A stretch of DNA of 64,000 nucleotides, taken from NCBI GenBank assembly GCA_947462685.1, contig CANHPL010000004.1:50850-114849 (forward strand), read 5' to 3'. Numbering within the stretch: the stretch's first letter is position 1; each line of letters begins with the position of its first letter. Below the pieces are notes generated by a model. It was not told the DNA's origin, did no database searches, and saw only the letters and a program-made list of their open reading frames with translations. Of the stretch, positions 1 to 10,691 are shown in pieces. Made by a program: the position numbers and the translations under genes. This stretch comes from Burkholderiaceae bacterium. GTDB taxonomy: Bacteria; Pseudomonadota; Gammaproteobacteria; Burkholderiales; Burkholderiaceae.

Positions 1-42
1 GTAGAGCGCCCCCCAGGAGCGCATCAAACCATTGTTATCTAA
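1..42 (+). CDS. C-terminal fragment of an upstream gene, possibly purM (partial)
   Basis: Frame 1 reads ...VERPPGAHQTIVI* and stops with TAA at 40-42, convergent with miaA. Only 13 residues are visible, so identity is a guess. Confidence 0.3.
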   Translation, partial: VERPPGAHQTIVI

Positions 43-1018
43 ACATTTGAAGGTGTTGAAGGCAGGCATTGATAGCTTGAGGTAAAAAATCCTTGCTGCC
101 AGGATCTATGACATGACGACTAGGCATCGCCCTTAGCCAGGTAAGCTGTCTTTTACCTAGTTGTCGACTAGCTGCTAGTCCTGCTTCAACGAAATCTTTA
201 TAAGTTATTTCATGATTGAAGTAACTTATCGCTTGTCGATAACCTACAGCCCTCATGGAAGGTAATTCAGGTTTGATATTGGGATGATTTAAAAGTAATT
301 GAACCTCATCCAAAAAACCTTGATCGAGCATATGCATGAAGCGCATTCGAATCCGTTCATGAAGCCACCCACGGTCTTCAGGCTCTAGTGAGACCAAATT
401 ATTTGCAAAAGATGCATCATCCCGAGATTCTGAGTAGGGTTGTAAAGCCAAAAACTCTGACATAGGCGTGCCAGTCATTGTATAAATCTCTAAAGCACGA
501 GAAACTCTTTGAGTATCTCCCGCAGGGAGCCTTGAAGCAGTTTGTGGATCAATGTTCTGTAATTTTTCATACATGGCATCCCAGCCGATTTCAGATGCTT
601 CTTGAGCGATTTTTACACGAATTTCAGGGGATGTTGCTGGCAAGTCAGTAAGTCCTTGCACCAAGGCTCGCCAATACAGCATAGTGCCACCCACAATGAT
701 TGGCACATGACCTCGAGACTTAATTTCACTTGCCCACTGAATAGCATCCTTGGCAAACTGAGCTGCAGAATAACTTTGCCAAGGTTCTCGAATATTCAAG
801 CCATGGTGAGGAATTAAGGCTTGTGCTTCGAGACTCGGCTTTGCGGTACCAATATCCATGCCTTTGTATACCAGTGCCGAGTCCATGCTGATGATTTCAA
901 CAGACATACCGCAAAGTTTGGCAGATTTTGCAAGTTCAAATGACAAGGTACTTTTACCACTTGCAGTTGGCCCCACAATGGCAAGAATATTTTCTAAAGG
1001 ATGTTTAGAAAATGACAT
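35..1018 (-). CDS. miaA: tRNA dimethylallyltransferase
   Basis: P-loop GPTASGKSTL, DSALVYKGMDIGTAKP and GGTMLYWRAL motifs; adjacent to mutL. Confidence 0.97.
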   Translation of the reverse strand: MSFSKHPLENILAIVGPTASGKSTLSFELAKSAKLCGMSVEIISMDSALVYKGMDIGTAKPSLEAQALIPHHGLNIREPWQSYSAAQFAKDAIQWASEIKSRGHVPIIVGGTMLYWRALVQGLTDLPATSPEIRVKIAQEASEIGWDAMYEKLQNIDPQTASRLPAGDTQRVSRALEIYTMTGTPMSEFLALQPYSESRDDASFANNLVSLEPEDRGWLHERIRMRFMHMLDQGFLDEVQLLLNHPNIKPELPSMRAVGYRQAISYFNHEITYKDFVEAGLAASRQLGKRQLTWLRAMPSRHVIDPGSKDFLPQAINACLQHLQMFR

Positions 1019-1025
1019 ATTAAAC

Positions 1026-2828
1026 TCAGCGACCTCTTAAAAAGAACTTATCTAAATCCTGCACACTTAACTGAATCCAGGTAGGCCGACCATGATTACA
1101 TTGATCGGCTCTGTCCGTAGTTTCCATTTGTCTTAGGAGGGCATTCATTTCGGGAATAGTCAAGATTCGATGCGCGCGAACAGCAGCATGACAAGCCTTC
1201 GTTGCTAAGCGTTCATGCTTGGCAGAGTCAACGACACCAGAAGAGCCTACATCATCTAAATCATTAATAAGTGTGCGCACTAAAGCTGTAGGTTCTGCCT
1301 TATTCAAAAGTGCAGGAATCGATCGAATACAAATTTGTTCAGGACCCAAGGTCGTGATATCAAAACCTAACTCACTCAGGGCAGATTGATTGTCGTTGAG
1401 TAATGCAATTTCGAGAGAGCTCACATGCATGACAGCAGGAACTAAGAGGGTTTGTATGGCCACCTGGCCCTGTAAATCAGTTTTTAATTTTTCATATAAA
1501 ACGCGTTCATGAGCGGCATGCATATCAACCAGAACTAAACCATTATAGTTTTGCGCCAGAATATATATTCCTGCAATTTGTGCGATTGCATAACCCAGTG
1601 GGTAATGATGATCATCCTGAGAGGTTAAAGAAGAATTTGAGGCAGTCGATTCAATTTGATTCCTTTCACCTAATAACTGAATCATGGATTCCTTAATTGA
1701 GTTGTTCGGGAGAGTAAATTGCATCGGTTGTTGATACCGTAAAGTTGGAGGACTAACAAACGAACTTTGATTTGTCAAAGAATTGGTATTTGTAAGAGGA
1801 CTTTGAATAAAACTGGTGTTCGCAGTTGATGATGCTTGCGCATGTCCTGCACCATGAGATAAACGATCTTTAATTGAGTGATATACAAATTGATGGACTG
1901 CACGACTATCGCGAAAACGTACTTCAATTTTTGCTGGATGTACATTGACATCAACAAGTTCGGGTTGAATGGATAAATTCAGCAATAAGATGGGTTGACG
2001 ATCACCATGAAGAACATCCTGATAGGCGCTGCGAATAGCATGATTAATTAATTTATCTTTAATAAAACGATGATTAACAAATATATATTGTTGATCCGCT
2101 CTCGCCCTACTCGCTGTTGGAGCCCCAATGTATCCATGGAGTTGAATCAGATCTGTACCTACCTTTAAAGCTAACTTTGCCTCATGAAACTCGACACCCA
2201 ATATATCATCTGCTCTTTTTTCTAAAGTGCCTGATGACCAGCGGTGCAAAGGTTTGCCGTTGTGCCAAACTGAAAAACCGACATGGGGATTGGCTAAAGC
2301 GCAACGCCTGATCGCCTCTAAGCAATGGCCAAATTCAGTTGCTGAGGATTTTAAAAACTTACGACGCGCAGGTGTATTAAAAAATAGATCTTGAATATCA
2401 ATTCGTGTTCCGAAATCACCCGCTGCAGGTTTAATCTCCAATGTGGAGCTATTGATTAAATTTGCGTGCTCATCATTCGCGGTTCTCGTTGTAAGTGTGA
2501 CATTAGCAACAGACGCAATAGAAGCGAGGGCTTCACCCCTGAAGCCCATTGTCATTACTGATTCTAAATCCTCCAAGCTATAAATCTTACTTGTGGCATG
2601 ACGCGTTAATGCAAGTTTGAGCTCGGTTGTAGGGATGCCCTGACCATCATCTGAGATAACTATTCTTGTTGTGCCACCTTCTTCAAGACGAATATCTAGA
2701 GCCGTTGCATGCGCATCGATTGCATTTTCAAGAAGCTCTTTCACAACAGCACTCGGTCGCTCAATAACTTCTCCAGCAGCAATCTGGCTAATTAACTGAT
2801 CTGGCAGAGTGCGTATTGGATTTCTCAT
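1026..2828 (-). CDS. mutL: DNA mismatch repair protein MutL
   Basis: GHKL ATPase motifs QIAAGEVIERPSAVVKELLENAIDA, DDGQGI and TMGFRGEALASI; C-terminal dimerisation domain. Confidence 0.97.
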   Translation of the reverse strand: MRNPIRTLPDQLISQIAAGEVIERPSAVVKELLENAIDAHATALDIRLEEGGTTRIVISDDGQGIPTTELKLALTRHATSKIYSLEDLESVMTMGFRGEALASIASVANVTLTTRTANDEHANLINSSTLEIKPAAGDFGTRIDIQDLFFNTPARRKFLKSSATEFGHCLEAIRRCALANPHVGFSVWHNGKPLHRWSSGTLEKRADDILGVEFHEAKLALKVGTDLIQLHGYIGAPTASRARADQQYIFVNHRFIKDKLINHAIRSAYQDVLHGDRQPILLLNLSIQPELVDVNVHPAKIEVRFRDSRAVHQFVYHSIKDRLSHGAGHAQASSTANTSFIQSPLTNTNSLTNQSSFVSPPTLRYQQPMQFTLPNNSIKESMIQLLGERNQIESTASNSSLTSQDDHHYPLGYAIAQIAGIYILAQNYNGLVLVDMHAAHERVLYEKLKTDLQGQVAIQTLLVPAVMHVSSLEIALLNDNQSALSELGFDITTLGPEQICIRSIPALLNKAEPTALVRTLINDLDDVGSSGVVDSAKHERLATKACHAAVRAHRILTIPEMNALLRQMETTDRADQCNHGRPTWIQLSVQDLDKFFLRGR

Positions 2829-2885
2829 AAACTTATTTTCTCACGATAATCTTGAACATCATTTGAAACTGTTAATATATCCAAC

Positions 2886-3527
2886 GTGGATCAATTAATT
2901 TCTTTATTTCATTTTGTCATGCACATTGGAGATCATCTCGGTGAGTATGGCACCTTGGCATACGCCATTCTTAGCCTCATTATTTTCACTGAAACTGGCT
3001 TTGTTGTTTTTCCATTTCTACCCGGTGATACATTGCTCTTTGCTGCCGGCGCCTTTTGCGCTAGTGGCCAATTAAGCTTAGTTACCCTCAACCTTGTCAT
3101 TATTATTTCTGCAGTGCTAGGTAATACTGTAAATTTTTGGGTTGGTTACTATTTGGTAGGCCGTATCGATATCAGTAAGGCCAAATGGATTGATCAAACG
3201 GCTTTAGAAAAAACACATACATTTTTTGAAAAACATGGCGGAAAAACGATTATTTTGGCCAGATTTGTGCCTTTAGTCAGATCCTTTGCTCCTTTTGTTG
3301 CCGGCGTTTCTCATATGGATCATCAAAAATTTCAAACCTATAACATCATTGGCGCCGTTTTATGGAGTGGGATATTAACTATTTGTGGTTATTTTTTCGG
3401 AAACTTACCCATCATTCGGGATAATCTTAATGAAATCGTTCTCATCGGAGCACTTGCGGCTATTATTCCCACGATTATTGCCGGTCTGTGGCGTTTCATA
3501 CAGCCTTTATTTAAGAAACCAAATTAA
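2886..3527 (+). CDS. DedA family membrane protein (GTG start)
   Basis: FTETGFVVFPFLPGDTLLFAAG and ARFVPLVRSFAPFVAGVSHM are typical of DedA/SNARE-associated family proteins. Confidence 0.92.
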   Translation: MDQLISLFHFVMHIGDHLGEYGTLAYAILSLIIFTETGFVVFPFLPGDTLLFAAGAFCASGQLSLVTLNLVIIISAVLGNTVNFWVGYYLVGRIDISKAKWIDQTALEKTHTFFEKHGGKTIILARFVPLVRSFAPFVAGVSHMDHQKFQTYNIIGAVLWSGILTICGYFFGNLPIIRDNLNEIVLIGALAAIIPTIIAGLWRFIQPLFKKPN

Positions 3528-4366
3528 CTGGCTTTGAGGGATTTCTCTAAATCTTCAAGGTGCATTCTAATTTCCGTAACATCTGTTGCGCTTGGATTTT
3601 TTTCTAAATAATGGTGCAAATCATTGATTGCAGGACGAATGTAGTCAAGTTGTGCAAAAGCTAATCCACGATCTCGAACCTCTTCAACTTCGCCAGGTAA
3701 AAGTAGGACTAATCTTTCTTGAATACTGAGTAATCGCTCCCATCGATCTTGGTGACTATATACAGCTTTTAAATTCCTTAAAAAGCGTGACAAAATTTCT
3801 CTAGGACTAGAGCTTCTTAAAAACAAACTAAGCGGTAATGCAAGTTCGCCGCGGTATCCTTTTGCGTCTAAATATGGGTCGAGCATGGCTTGTAATTCAT
3901 GCTTAGACAAAGAAGAACCTGTGGTTGGATCCATCACCACTTCTCCTTGAGGGAGTGAAATACGTACTAAAAAATGATTTGGAAATGAAATTCCGCGAAT
4001 TTGAATACCGATTTGATTTCCAAACTCCATCAGTAAAAGAGCTAAAGAAATGGGTATTCCACGCCGATGTTGAATCAAACTGTGAAGATAAGAGTTTTCA
4101 GGGGCATAGTAATCGTTCGTATTGAGACCAAAATGCATTTCCTGAAAAAAGAAATATTTCAGAAATTGTAATTTTTGTAAGTCAGTTGTTTCAGCTGTAA
4201 AACGAGACTTTAATTTAAGCACCAGTTGATCAATATCATCTAAGGTTTGTTGCACATCTAGTGAGGGATAGGCATGTTGACCAACAGCAATTGCAGCCTC
4301 AGTAAGTGGAAAATGAGCATCATCTGCTACAAGTGATTTAAAGTAGTCTAGTTGTTTAGTTGGCAT
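3524..4366 (-). CDS. SirB1 / transglutaminase-like family protein
   Basis: YYAPENSYLHSLIQHRRGIPISLALLLMEFG and GISFPNHFLVR motifs of the SirB1_N family. Confidence 0.85.
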   Translation of the reverse strand: MPTKQLDYFKSLVADDAHFPLTEAAIAVGQHAYPSLDVQQTLDDIDQLVLKLKSRFTAETTDLQKLQFLKYFFFQEMHFGLNTNDYYAPENSYLHSLIQHRRGIPISLALLLMEFGNQIGIQIRGISFPNHFLVRISLPQGEVVMDPTTGSSLSKHELQAMLDPYLDAKGYRGELALPLSLFLRSSSPREILSRFLRNLKAVYSHQDRWERLLSIQERLVLLLPGEVEEVRDRGLAFAQLDYIRPAINDLHHYLEKNPSATDVTEIRMHLEDLEKSLKAS

Positions 4367-4369
4367 AAA

Positions 4370-5929
4370 TTAATGAGTGTGACGGATGAATTCTTTAAAG
4401 CGAAATCCACAAACTTTTAGAACAAGAGCATAAACAATCATAGCGAAAATACCCCAGCCAAGCATCAAAGTAATTCTTTTCAATGGTTCATCAGCAAGAC
4501 TAATCCAGTCATGATAATTAGCACCCCAAAAAAGAACCGCACCAAAAGCCAATAGGGCAACTAGGAGACGCAAGAAAAATGAAGCCCACGCTTGATTGCT
4601 GGCCAGCATTTGACCTTTTCTCGCCAAGCCTATCCAAAGGAGTGCGGCATTCAAACAAGCACCAATGCCAATAGACAGTGCCAGACCGGCATGGGCAAAG
4701 TAAGGCACAAAAATGAAATTTAAGAACTGCGTAAAAACCAAAACAATCAGACCTATTTTTACTGGAGTACGTATATCTTGTTTTGCATAAAACCCAGGAG
4801 CTAAAATTTTTATCAGAATAAGCCCAATTAAACCAATACCATAAGCTTGTAAAGCCATCTGCGTCATTTGGACATCATGAGCAGTAAATTGACCGTAATG
4901 GTAAAGACTCGCTGCCATGGGTGTGCCAAAGATAAAAAGTGCAATCGCTGCTGGCGTTGCCATTACAAAGGTTAACCGAATACCCCAACTCATCAGACTT
5001 TTTGATTGTTCAATATCGCCATTAGCATTTGCTCGACTCAAGCTTGGTAAAAGGACAGTCCCTACTGCAACACCTAGAAGTGCCGTAGGAAACTCCATTA
5101 AGCGGTCGGCATACGACAACCAAGAAACACTTCCAGCCTGAAGATGCGAAGCAATATTGGTATTAATAATTAAAGAGAGTTGGCTTACGGAGACAGCAAA
5201 TATGGCAGGCCCCATTAATTTTAAAATTCTGATTGCTTCAGGATTTTTTAAGGCCACACGGATATTTTTGATCCCCATGCCGATTTTGGGCATCATCCCG
5301 AGTCGAAATAATGCAGGTATCTGAATCGCTAACTGTAAAACTCCGCCCAACATGACTCCAACGCCAAGTCCATAAATCGGTGTTGAAAAATAGGGGGCAA
5401 AAATAAGAGACCCTGTAATCATGCCTAAATTCAGTAAAACAGGAGTAAAAGCAGGAATTAAAAACTTTTTATGGGTATTCAGAATTCCTGCGGCAAGGGA
5501 TACCATGGAAATAAAACCAATATACGGAAACATCATGCGTGTCAAAACAACACTCATCGAGTACGTGTCGGAGGATTTAAAGCCAGATGCAATCATGAAG
5601 ACTAGATAAGGTGCAAAAACGACCCCAATAATGACGGTGATAAGTAAACTCCAAAAAAGTAGTGTCGTAACGACATCAATAAGCTCTTTTGTCGCTTTTT
5701 CACCGTTTTTAGCACTAACTTCGCCTAAAATAGGCACAAAAGCTTGAGAAAACGCACCTTCTGCAAATAGTCGTCTAAATAAATTAGGAATCCGAAAGGC
5801 TACATTAAAGGCATCCGTCATTTCGGAAGCTCCAAAAGCCCTAGCAATGAGAGTTTCCCTCACGAGTCCCAAAACTCGGGATAGCATGGTCATACTACTG
5901 ACCTTTGCGGCGGCAGATAAAAGATTCAC
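4370..5929 (-). CDS. murJ: Lipid II flippase MurJ (MviN)
   Basis: Multi-TM protein with MLSRVLGLVRETLIARAFGAS and RIPNLFRRLFAEGAFSQAFVP; upstream of and divergent from rpsT. Confidence 0.96.
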   Translation of the reverse strand: MNLLSAAAKVSSMTMLSRVLGLVRETLIARAFGASEMTDAFNVAFRIPNLFRRLFAEGAFSQAFVPILGEVSAKNGEKATKELIDVVTTLLFWSLLITVIIGVVFAPYLVFMIASGFKSSDTYSMSVVLTRMMFPYIGFISMVSLAAGILNTHKKFLIPAFTPVLLNLGMITGSLIFAPYFSTPIYGLGVGVMLGGVLQLAIQIPALFRLGMMPKIGMGIKNIRVALKNPEAIRILKLMGPAIFAVSVSQLSLIINTNIASHLQAGSVSWLSYADRLMEFPTALLGVAVGTVLLPSLSRANANGDIEQSKSLMSWGIRLTFVMATPAAIALFIFGTPMAASLYHYGQFTAHDVQMTQMALQAYGIGLIGLILIKILAPGFYAKQDIRTPVKIGLIVLVFTQFLNFIFVPYFAHAGLALSIGIGACLNAALLWIGLARKGQMLASNQAWASFFLRLLVALLAFGAVLFWGANYHDWISLADEPLKRITLMLGWGIFAMIVYALVLKVCGFRFKEFIRHTH

Positions 5930-6108
5930 GTCTTTAGTTTCGCTGATTTAGAAGGGCTAGTCAAAATTTCTTTGTTCAGTTATAATAATTGATTATGTTT
6001 TTCAAACAACTCTAAAGATACAAGTAGAGATGTTCGGATAATTAACCTTAATAATTGTAATGAATGCAACTTAATGCATTTGTTCTTGAAGAGAAATAGA
6101 GTAAAAAT

Positions 6109-6375
6109 ATGGCAAATACCGCACAAGCTCGTAAACGCGCTCGGCAAGCAGTGAAGCAAAACGCTCACAATTCCAGCTTACGTTCACGCTTAAGAACTGC
6201 AATTAAATCAGTACGCAAAGCTGTAACTGCTGGCGACAAAGAGGCAGCTGCTAAAGTATTTTTAGCGGCACAATCAACGATTGATCAAATTGCTGACAAG
6301 AAAATTGTTCACAAGAACACCGCCTCACGTCAAAAGTCTCGTTTATCAGCCGCCATTAAGGGCATGACAAGCTGA
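6109..6375 (+). CDS. rpsT: 30S ribosomal protein S20
   Basis: [33 protein letters not shown], the classic S20 N-terminus. Confidence 0.98.
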   Translation: MANTAQARKRARQAVKQNAHNSSLRSRLRTAIKSVRKAVTAGDKEAAAKVFLAAQSTIDQIADKKIVHKNTASRQKSRLSAAIKGMTS

Positions 6376-6393
6376 CATTTTTTTGGCTTGGTA

Positions 6394-6418
6394 AAAAATC
6401 CGCTCTTGGCGGATTTTT
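6394..6418. terminator. Intrinsic terminator, rpsT
   Basis: AAAAATCCGC-TCTTG-GCGGATTTTT hairpin just after the rpsT stop. Confidence 0.88.
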
Positions 6419-6435
6419 AGTTTTTAGAGCTCATA

Positions 6436-6741
6436 TTATTTATTTGAACTTGGAAGTTCAGAAATATAGTTGAGAACCAAATCGTTATCTTTTGCAAAGC
6501 CCAAGACAAAATCTAACGCTTTAGGGTCAATTTCATGAAGTCTTTCATCAACAAAGACACATCTAATGCCATTCATCATTTCAGGGCGAACGTAGGGTGA
6601 ATGAGTAAACCTTGGGTCGCCAAGGTCGGATTTAGGTCTAAAGGGGGCCATTACACCACATAAACGATCAATCCAATCACTTGGCCTAAAATCCTTGCCC
6701 TCAGAGGTAATACCTTGAATGAGAAATTGTTTATGTGTCAA
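6436..6741 (-). CDS. DUF3579 family protein
   Basis: GKDFRPSDWIDRLCGVMAPF and small size; lies between rpsT and argF as in other Burkholderiales. Confidence 0.8.
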   Translation of the reverse strand: MTHKQFLIQGITSEGKDFRPSDWIDRLCGVMAPFRPKSDLGDPRFTHSPYVRPEMMNGIRCVFVDERLHEIDPKALDFVLGFAKDNDLVLNYISELPSSNK

Positions 6742-6860
6742 TTTGCGTAAATTAGAAGATTAAATGAATCATGACAGACTATAGCCTATAAAGATTGCTA
6801 AAATATTTTTTAACAAGATTGATTGAATACAATAGGTATTTAAATCATTCATAATTTCTT

Positions 6861-7793
6861 ATGACTCAATTAAAAGTTCCGCTGCGACATTACCTTCAAT
6901 TTTCTGACTTTAATGCAGAAGACTACGCTTACATATTAAATCGCTCTAAAATTTTGAAAGAAAAATTTAAGAACTACGAAACGTGGCATCCGCTTCATGA
7001 TCGAACTTTGGCAATGATTTTTGAAAAGAACTCCACAAGAACACGATTATCTTTTGAAGCAGGGATGTTTCAATTGGGAGGGCATGCAGTTTATTTAAAT
7101 ACGCGCGATACCCAATTGGGGCGTGGCGAACCTGTTGAGGATGCCGCACAGGTAATTTCTAGGATGACCGATATCATTATGGTTCGCACCTTCGGTCAAG
7201 ATATATTGGAGCGATTTGCAACAAATTCTAGGGTACCCGTTATTAATGGCTTAACAAATGAGTTTCATCCATGCCAAGTACTGGCTGATATCTTCACTTA
7301 CCATGAGTTAAGAGGGGATATTTCCGGCAAAACAGTTACTTGGATTGGTGATGCGAATAATATGGCATATACCTGGTTACAAGCTGCGCGAATTTTAAAT
7401 TTTCAGCTTCACTTTTCTGGACCCAAGGACTACTCATTAGATATGAGTCGTATTAGCTCGGAAGAGGAAAAACATCTACACATTTTTGAAGACCCGTTAG
7501 AAGCTTGTCGAAATGCACATTTGGTAACGACCGATGTTTGGACGAGTATGGGTTACGAAAAAGAGAACCAAGAACGTTTAGTAGCTTTTGAACGTTGGAT
7601 TGTAGATGAGCAAAAGATGTCAGTTGCACAGCAAGAAGCGGTATTTATGCATTGTTTGCCAGCCCATCGAGGGGAAGAGGTTTCGAGTGGTGTTATCGAT
7701 GGCCCCCAAAGTGTCGTATGGCAAGAAGCAGAAAACCGTTTGCATGTGCAGAAAGCGCTCATGGAGTTTTTATTGTGTGGAAAATTTAATTAA
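6861..7793 (+). CDS. argF: Ornithine carbamoyltransferase
   Basis: EKNSTRTRLSFEAGM, TNEFHPCQVLADI and FMHCLPAHRGEEV motifs. Confidence 0.97.
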   Translation: MTQLKVPLRHYLQFSDFNAEDYAYILNRSKILKEKFKNYETWHPLHDRTLAMIFEKNSTRTRLSFEAGMFQLGGHAVYLNTRDTQLGRGEPVEDAAQVISRMTDIIMVRTFGQDILERFATNSRVPVINGLTNEFHPCQVLADIFTYHELRGDISGKTVTWIGDANNMAYTWLQAARILNFQLHFSGPKDYSLDMSRISSEEEKHLHIFEDPLEACRNAHLVTTDVWTSMGYEKENQERLVAFERWIVDEQKMSVAQQEAVFMHCLPAHRGEEVSSGVIDGPQSVVWQEAENRLHVQKALMEFLLCGKFN

Positions 7794-7803
7794 TTGGTAA
7801 ATA

Positions 7804-9039
7804 ATGATGGCAGATATAAATAAAGTGGTTTTAGCCTATTCTGGTGGATTAGACACCAGTGTGATTTTGAAATGGTTACAAGACACCTACAAATGTGAGA
7901 TTGTGACTTTTACTGCAGACCTTGGTCAAGGTGAAGAATTAGAGCCTGCAAGAGCCAAGGCCTTGCAATTTGGGATTAAGCCAGAAAATATTTTTATTGA
8001 TGACTTACGTGAAGAGTTCGTTCGGGACTTTGTATTTCCCATGTTCCGCGCAAATACGATTTATGAAGGCGAGTATCTTTTAGGAACTTCTATTGCCAGG
8101 CCGCTGATTGCCAAACGTCAAATTGAAATTGCACGTATGACTGGAGCAGATTCCGTTTCGCATGGGGCTACAGGGAAGGGTAATGATCAAGTTCGATTTG
8201 AGTTGGGGTATTACGCTCTTGAGCCAGGCATTAAAGTAATTGCACCTTGGCGTGAATGGGATTTACTTTCACGCGAAAAATTACTCGCCTACGCACAAAC
8301 AAATGGCATCCCTGTTGAAATGAAGCATAAACAAGGCGGCGCACCATATTCTATGGACGCAAATCTATTGCACATCAGCTTTGAAGGTCGGCATTTAGAG
8401 GATCCAAACGCACAGGCAGAAGAGTCCATGTGGCGTTGGACAGTTTCCCCTGAAAAAGCGCCAGATCAACCTGAAGAAATTGAACTTGAATTTGCCAAAG
8501 GAGATGTTGTTGCCATTGATGGACAACATATGGCACCACACACATTACTTGCCAAGTTAAATGAACTTGGAGGCAAGCACGGCATTGGCCGCTTAGATTT
8601 AGTAGAAAATCGCTTTGTTGGGATGAAGAGTAGAGGGTGTTATGAGACACCCGGCGGAACTATTTTGCTTAAAGCGCATCGTGGGATAGAGAGTATTACC
8701 TTGGATCGTGAAGTGGCTCATTTAAAAGATGATTTAATGCCCCGTTATGCAAGCTTAATTTATAACGGGTATTGGTGGTCTCCCGAAAGAATCGCTTTGC
8801 AAACCTTGATAAACCATACTCAAGAAATGGTGAATGGATTTGTAAAACTCAAGTTATACAAAGGCTCAGTTTCCGTATTATCAAGAAACTCATTAAACAC
8901 CTTATTTGATCAAAACATTGCTACTTTTGACGATGATGGCGGCGCATATAACCAAGCAGATGCCGGCGGATTTATTAAGTTAAACGCCTTACGTATGCGG
9001 ATTGCAGAAATTGCAAGGCGTAAAAGAATAACAAAGTAA
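7804..9039 (+). CDS. argG: Argininosuccinate synthase
   Basis: [36 protein letters not shown]. Confidence 0.98.
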   Translation: MMADINKVVLAYSGGLDTSVILKWLQDTYKCEIVTFTADLGQGEELEPARAKALQFGIKPENIFIDDLREEFVRDFVFPMFRANTIYEGEYLLGTSIARPLIAKRQIEIARMTGADSVSHGATGKGNDQVRFELGYYALEPGIKVIAPWREWDLLSREKLLAYAQTNGIPVEMKHKQGGAPYSMDANLLHISFEGRHLEDPNAQAEESMWRWTVSPEKAPDQPEEIELEFAKGDVVAIDGQHMAPHTLLAKLNELGGKHGIGRLDLVENRFVGMKSRGCYETPGGTILLKAHRGIESITLDREVAHLKDDLMPRYASLIYNGYWWSPERIALQTLINHTQEMVNGFVKLKLYKGSVSVLSRNSLNTLFDQNIATFDDDGGAYNQADAGGFIKLNALRMRIAEIARRKRITK

Positions 9040-9064
9040 GTTTAAATTTAAGGGGATAGGGTAA

Positions 9065-9370
9065 ATGCAATTCGATCTGGTATCTGTAAGTAAAAAAGCA
9101 AATGTATATTTTGACGGTAAATGTATTTCCCATACGGTCACTTTAGCTGACGGAACTCGTAAGTCAGTAGGCGTTATTTTGCCAAGTACATTACGCTTTG
9201 ATTTAAGTACAAAAGAAATCATGGAAGTCGTTGACGGGACCGCATTTGTTGCCATCAATGGTCGCCCAGAACTCACCTACACGACTGGACAAATTTGGGA
9301 AGTAGAGGCTGGAGGATATTTTGAGATCCGTGTGGAGGCCCCATTACATTATGTCTGTCATTTTGGGTAG
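9065..9370 (+). CDS. ppnP: Pyrimidine/purine nucleoside phosphorylase, DUF1255 (PpnP) family
   Basis: About 100-aa cupin with KSVGVILPSTLRFDLSTKEIMEVVDG and HYVCHF C-terminus. Confidence 0.85.
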   Translation: MQFDLVSVSKKANVYFDGKCISHTVTLADGTRKSVGVILPSTLRFDLSTKEIMEVVDGTAFVAINGRPELTYTTGQIWEVEAGGYFEIRVEAPLHYVCHFG

Positions 9371-9796
9371 TTAAGGTTTAGGTAGTCCCATAACTAATTT
9401 GCCTGCTCCTAGTTGACGTTTTTCGAACCAATTGGAATTCATCTCTAAAGCGTATCGAATAGGTTTTAAGGGGCAGTGATTTTCCTCAGATTGAGGTTTC
9501 ATTTCTTCAACATTAACGATTTTGCCATCATCATCGATAAATGCGATAGAGAGTGGCAAAAGGGTGTTTTTCATCCAAAAGCAATGCCCTGCCTTTTGCT
9601 CAAAAACGAATAGCATGCCATTTTGTTCAGGCATGGACTTCCTATACATGAGACCTAATTGTTGACTAGATGCGGTACTTGCAACCTCTGCTTTGATTAT
9701 GTTTTTGTCAATTTTTAAGTTAATGACAGGCAATGCCGAACTATAGGCAAGACAAGGGAGGATTGCGAATATGGAAGAGATATAAATTTTCAACAT
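9371..9796 (-). CDS. DUF192 family secreted protein
   Basis: Signal peptide; LGLMYRKSMPEQNGMLFVF...CFWMKNTLLPLSIAFID. Confidence 0.88.
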   Translation of the reverse strand: MLKIYISSIFAILPCLAYSSALPVINLKIDKNIIKAEVASTASSQQLGLMYRKSMPEQNGMLFVFEQKAGHCFWMKNTLLPLSIAFIDDDGKIVNVEEMKPQSEENHCPLKPIRYALEMNSNWFEKRQLGAGKLVMGLPKP

Positions 9797-10154
9797 ATGT
9801 CCTTAGAAAATTAATTAATAAATATTAAATGAATGATTTCGGGAAATTAAATCACCTTAAAATATCCTGTAATAAGAATGATTGTAGAAGACTAGCAATT
9901 TAATTTGTAATAGTATGACATTAGAGCAAATTACCTTTTATTCAGATTTGTTTATCGATATACCCGAGAATCTAATTACCCGCTATCAAGAATCGATTTT
10001 TTCTAAGAGAGTGACTTATGCGTTGCTCGTTTAATGAATGGCGCTAAACAAGTATCATGCTCTAGCTTTGGTTAAGTCTTAATTGATAACATAAAATGTA
10101 CTTTTGGATACTGCCGCTGTAGAGGCTATCAAAGTTTTTCAACGCGTTAAAAAC

Positions 10155-10179
10155 AAAAAAACCCCTTAAAGGGGTTTTT
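10155..10179. terminator. Intrinsic terminator of the csp gene (strong T-tract on the minus strand)
   Basis: AAAAACCCCTTAAAGGGGTTTTT inverted repeat; the minus-strand read is followed by TTTTTTTGTTTTT. Confidence 0.88.
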
Positions 10180-10208
10180 GTCCAACATCCTATAAAGGAT
10201 TAACTCAA

Positions 10209-10412
10209 TTAAGCACCTTGAATATTGGTAGCTTGTTTGCCTTTTGGGCCTTGAGTAATATCAAAGGTAACTTTTTGACCTTCTTTGAGGGTTTTGAAAC
10301 CACTCATTGTAATTGCGCTGAAGTGAGCAAATAACTCTTCTTCACCATCATCAGGTTTGATAAAACCAAAACCTTTTGCATCATTAAACCATTTTACGAC
10401 ACCGGTTGCCAT
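10209..10412 (-). CDS. cspA: Cold-shock protein
   Basis: [37 protein letters not shown]1/RNP2 motifs. Confidence 0.96.
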   Translation of the reverse strand: MATGVVKWFNDAKGFGFIKPDDGEEELFAHFSAITMSGFKTLKEGQKVTFDITQGPKGKQATNIQGA

Positions 10413-10691
10413 TCGAACTCCGTTACATTTTAAAGAATCAATCTTGAAGCGTGAAAAACATTAAAGCTAACACATCTACAAGCCTCGTGTATAAAACCTC
10501 TAATACACATAGCTTGATTGTTTTCCTTTATTGTCATTATGTCAAGGCGTAATAGGTCAAAAAACATTAGTATTTGCCCTAAAAGAACACATTTTTTGTT
10601 AAATTATGAATATTGTTGCTGTTTTAAAGAAAATTTAGTCTATAAACACCCAAAAAAAACAGTAAATTGAGCAAATGATTAGAATCTAGGT

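Noticed and set aside
6445-6460. 16-nt palindrome TGAACTT-GG-AAGTTCA at the DUF3579 C-terminus
   Set aside because: Loop is too short for a stable hairpin and the sequence is coding; no second copy noticed that would suggest an operator or uptake signal.
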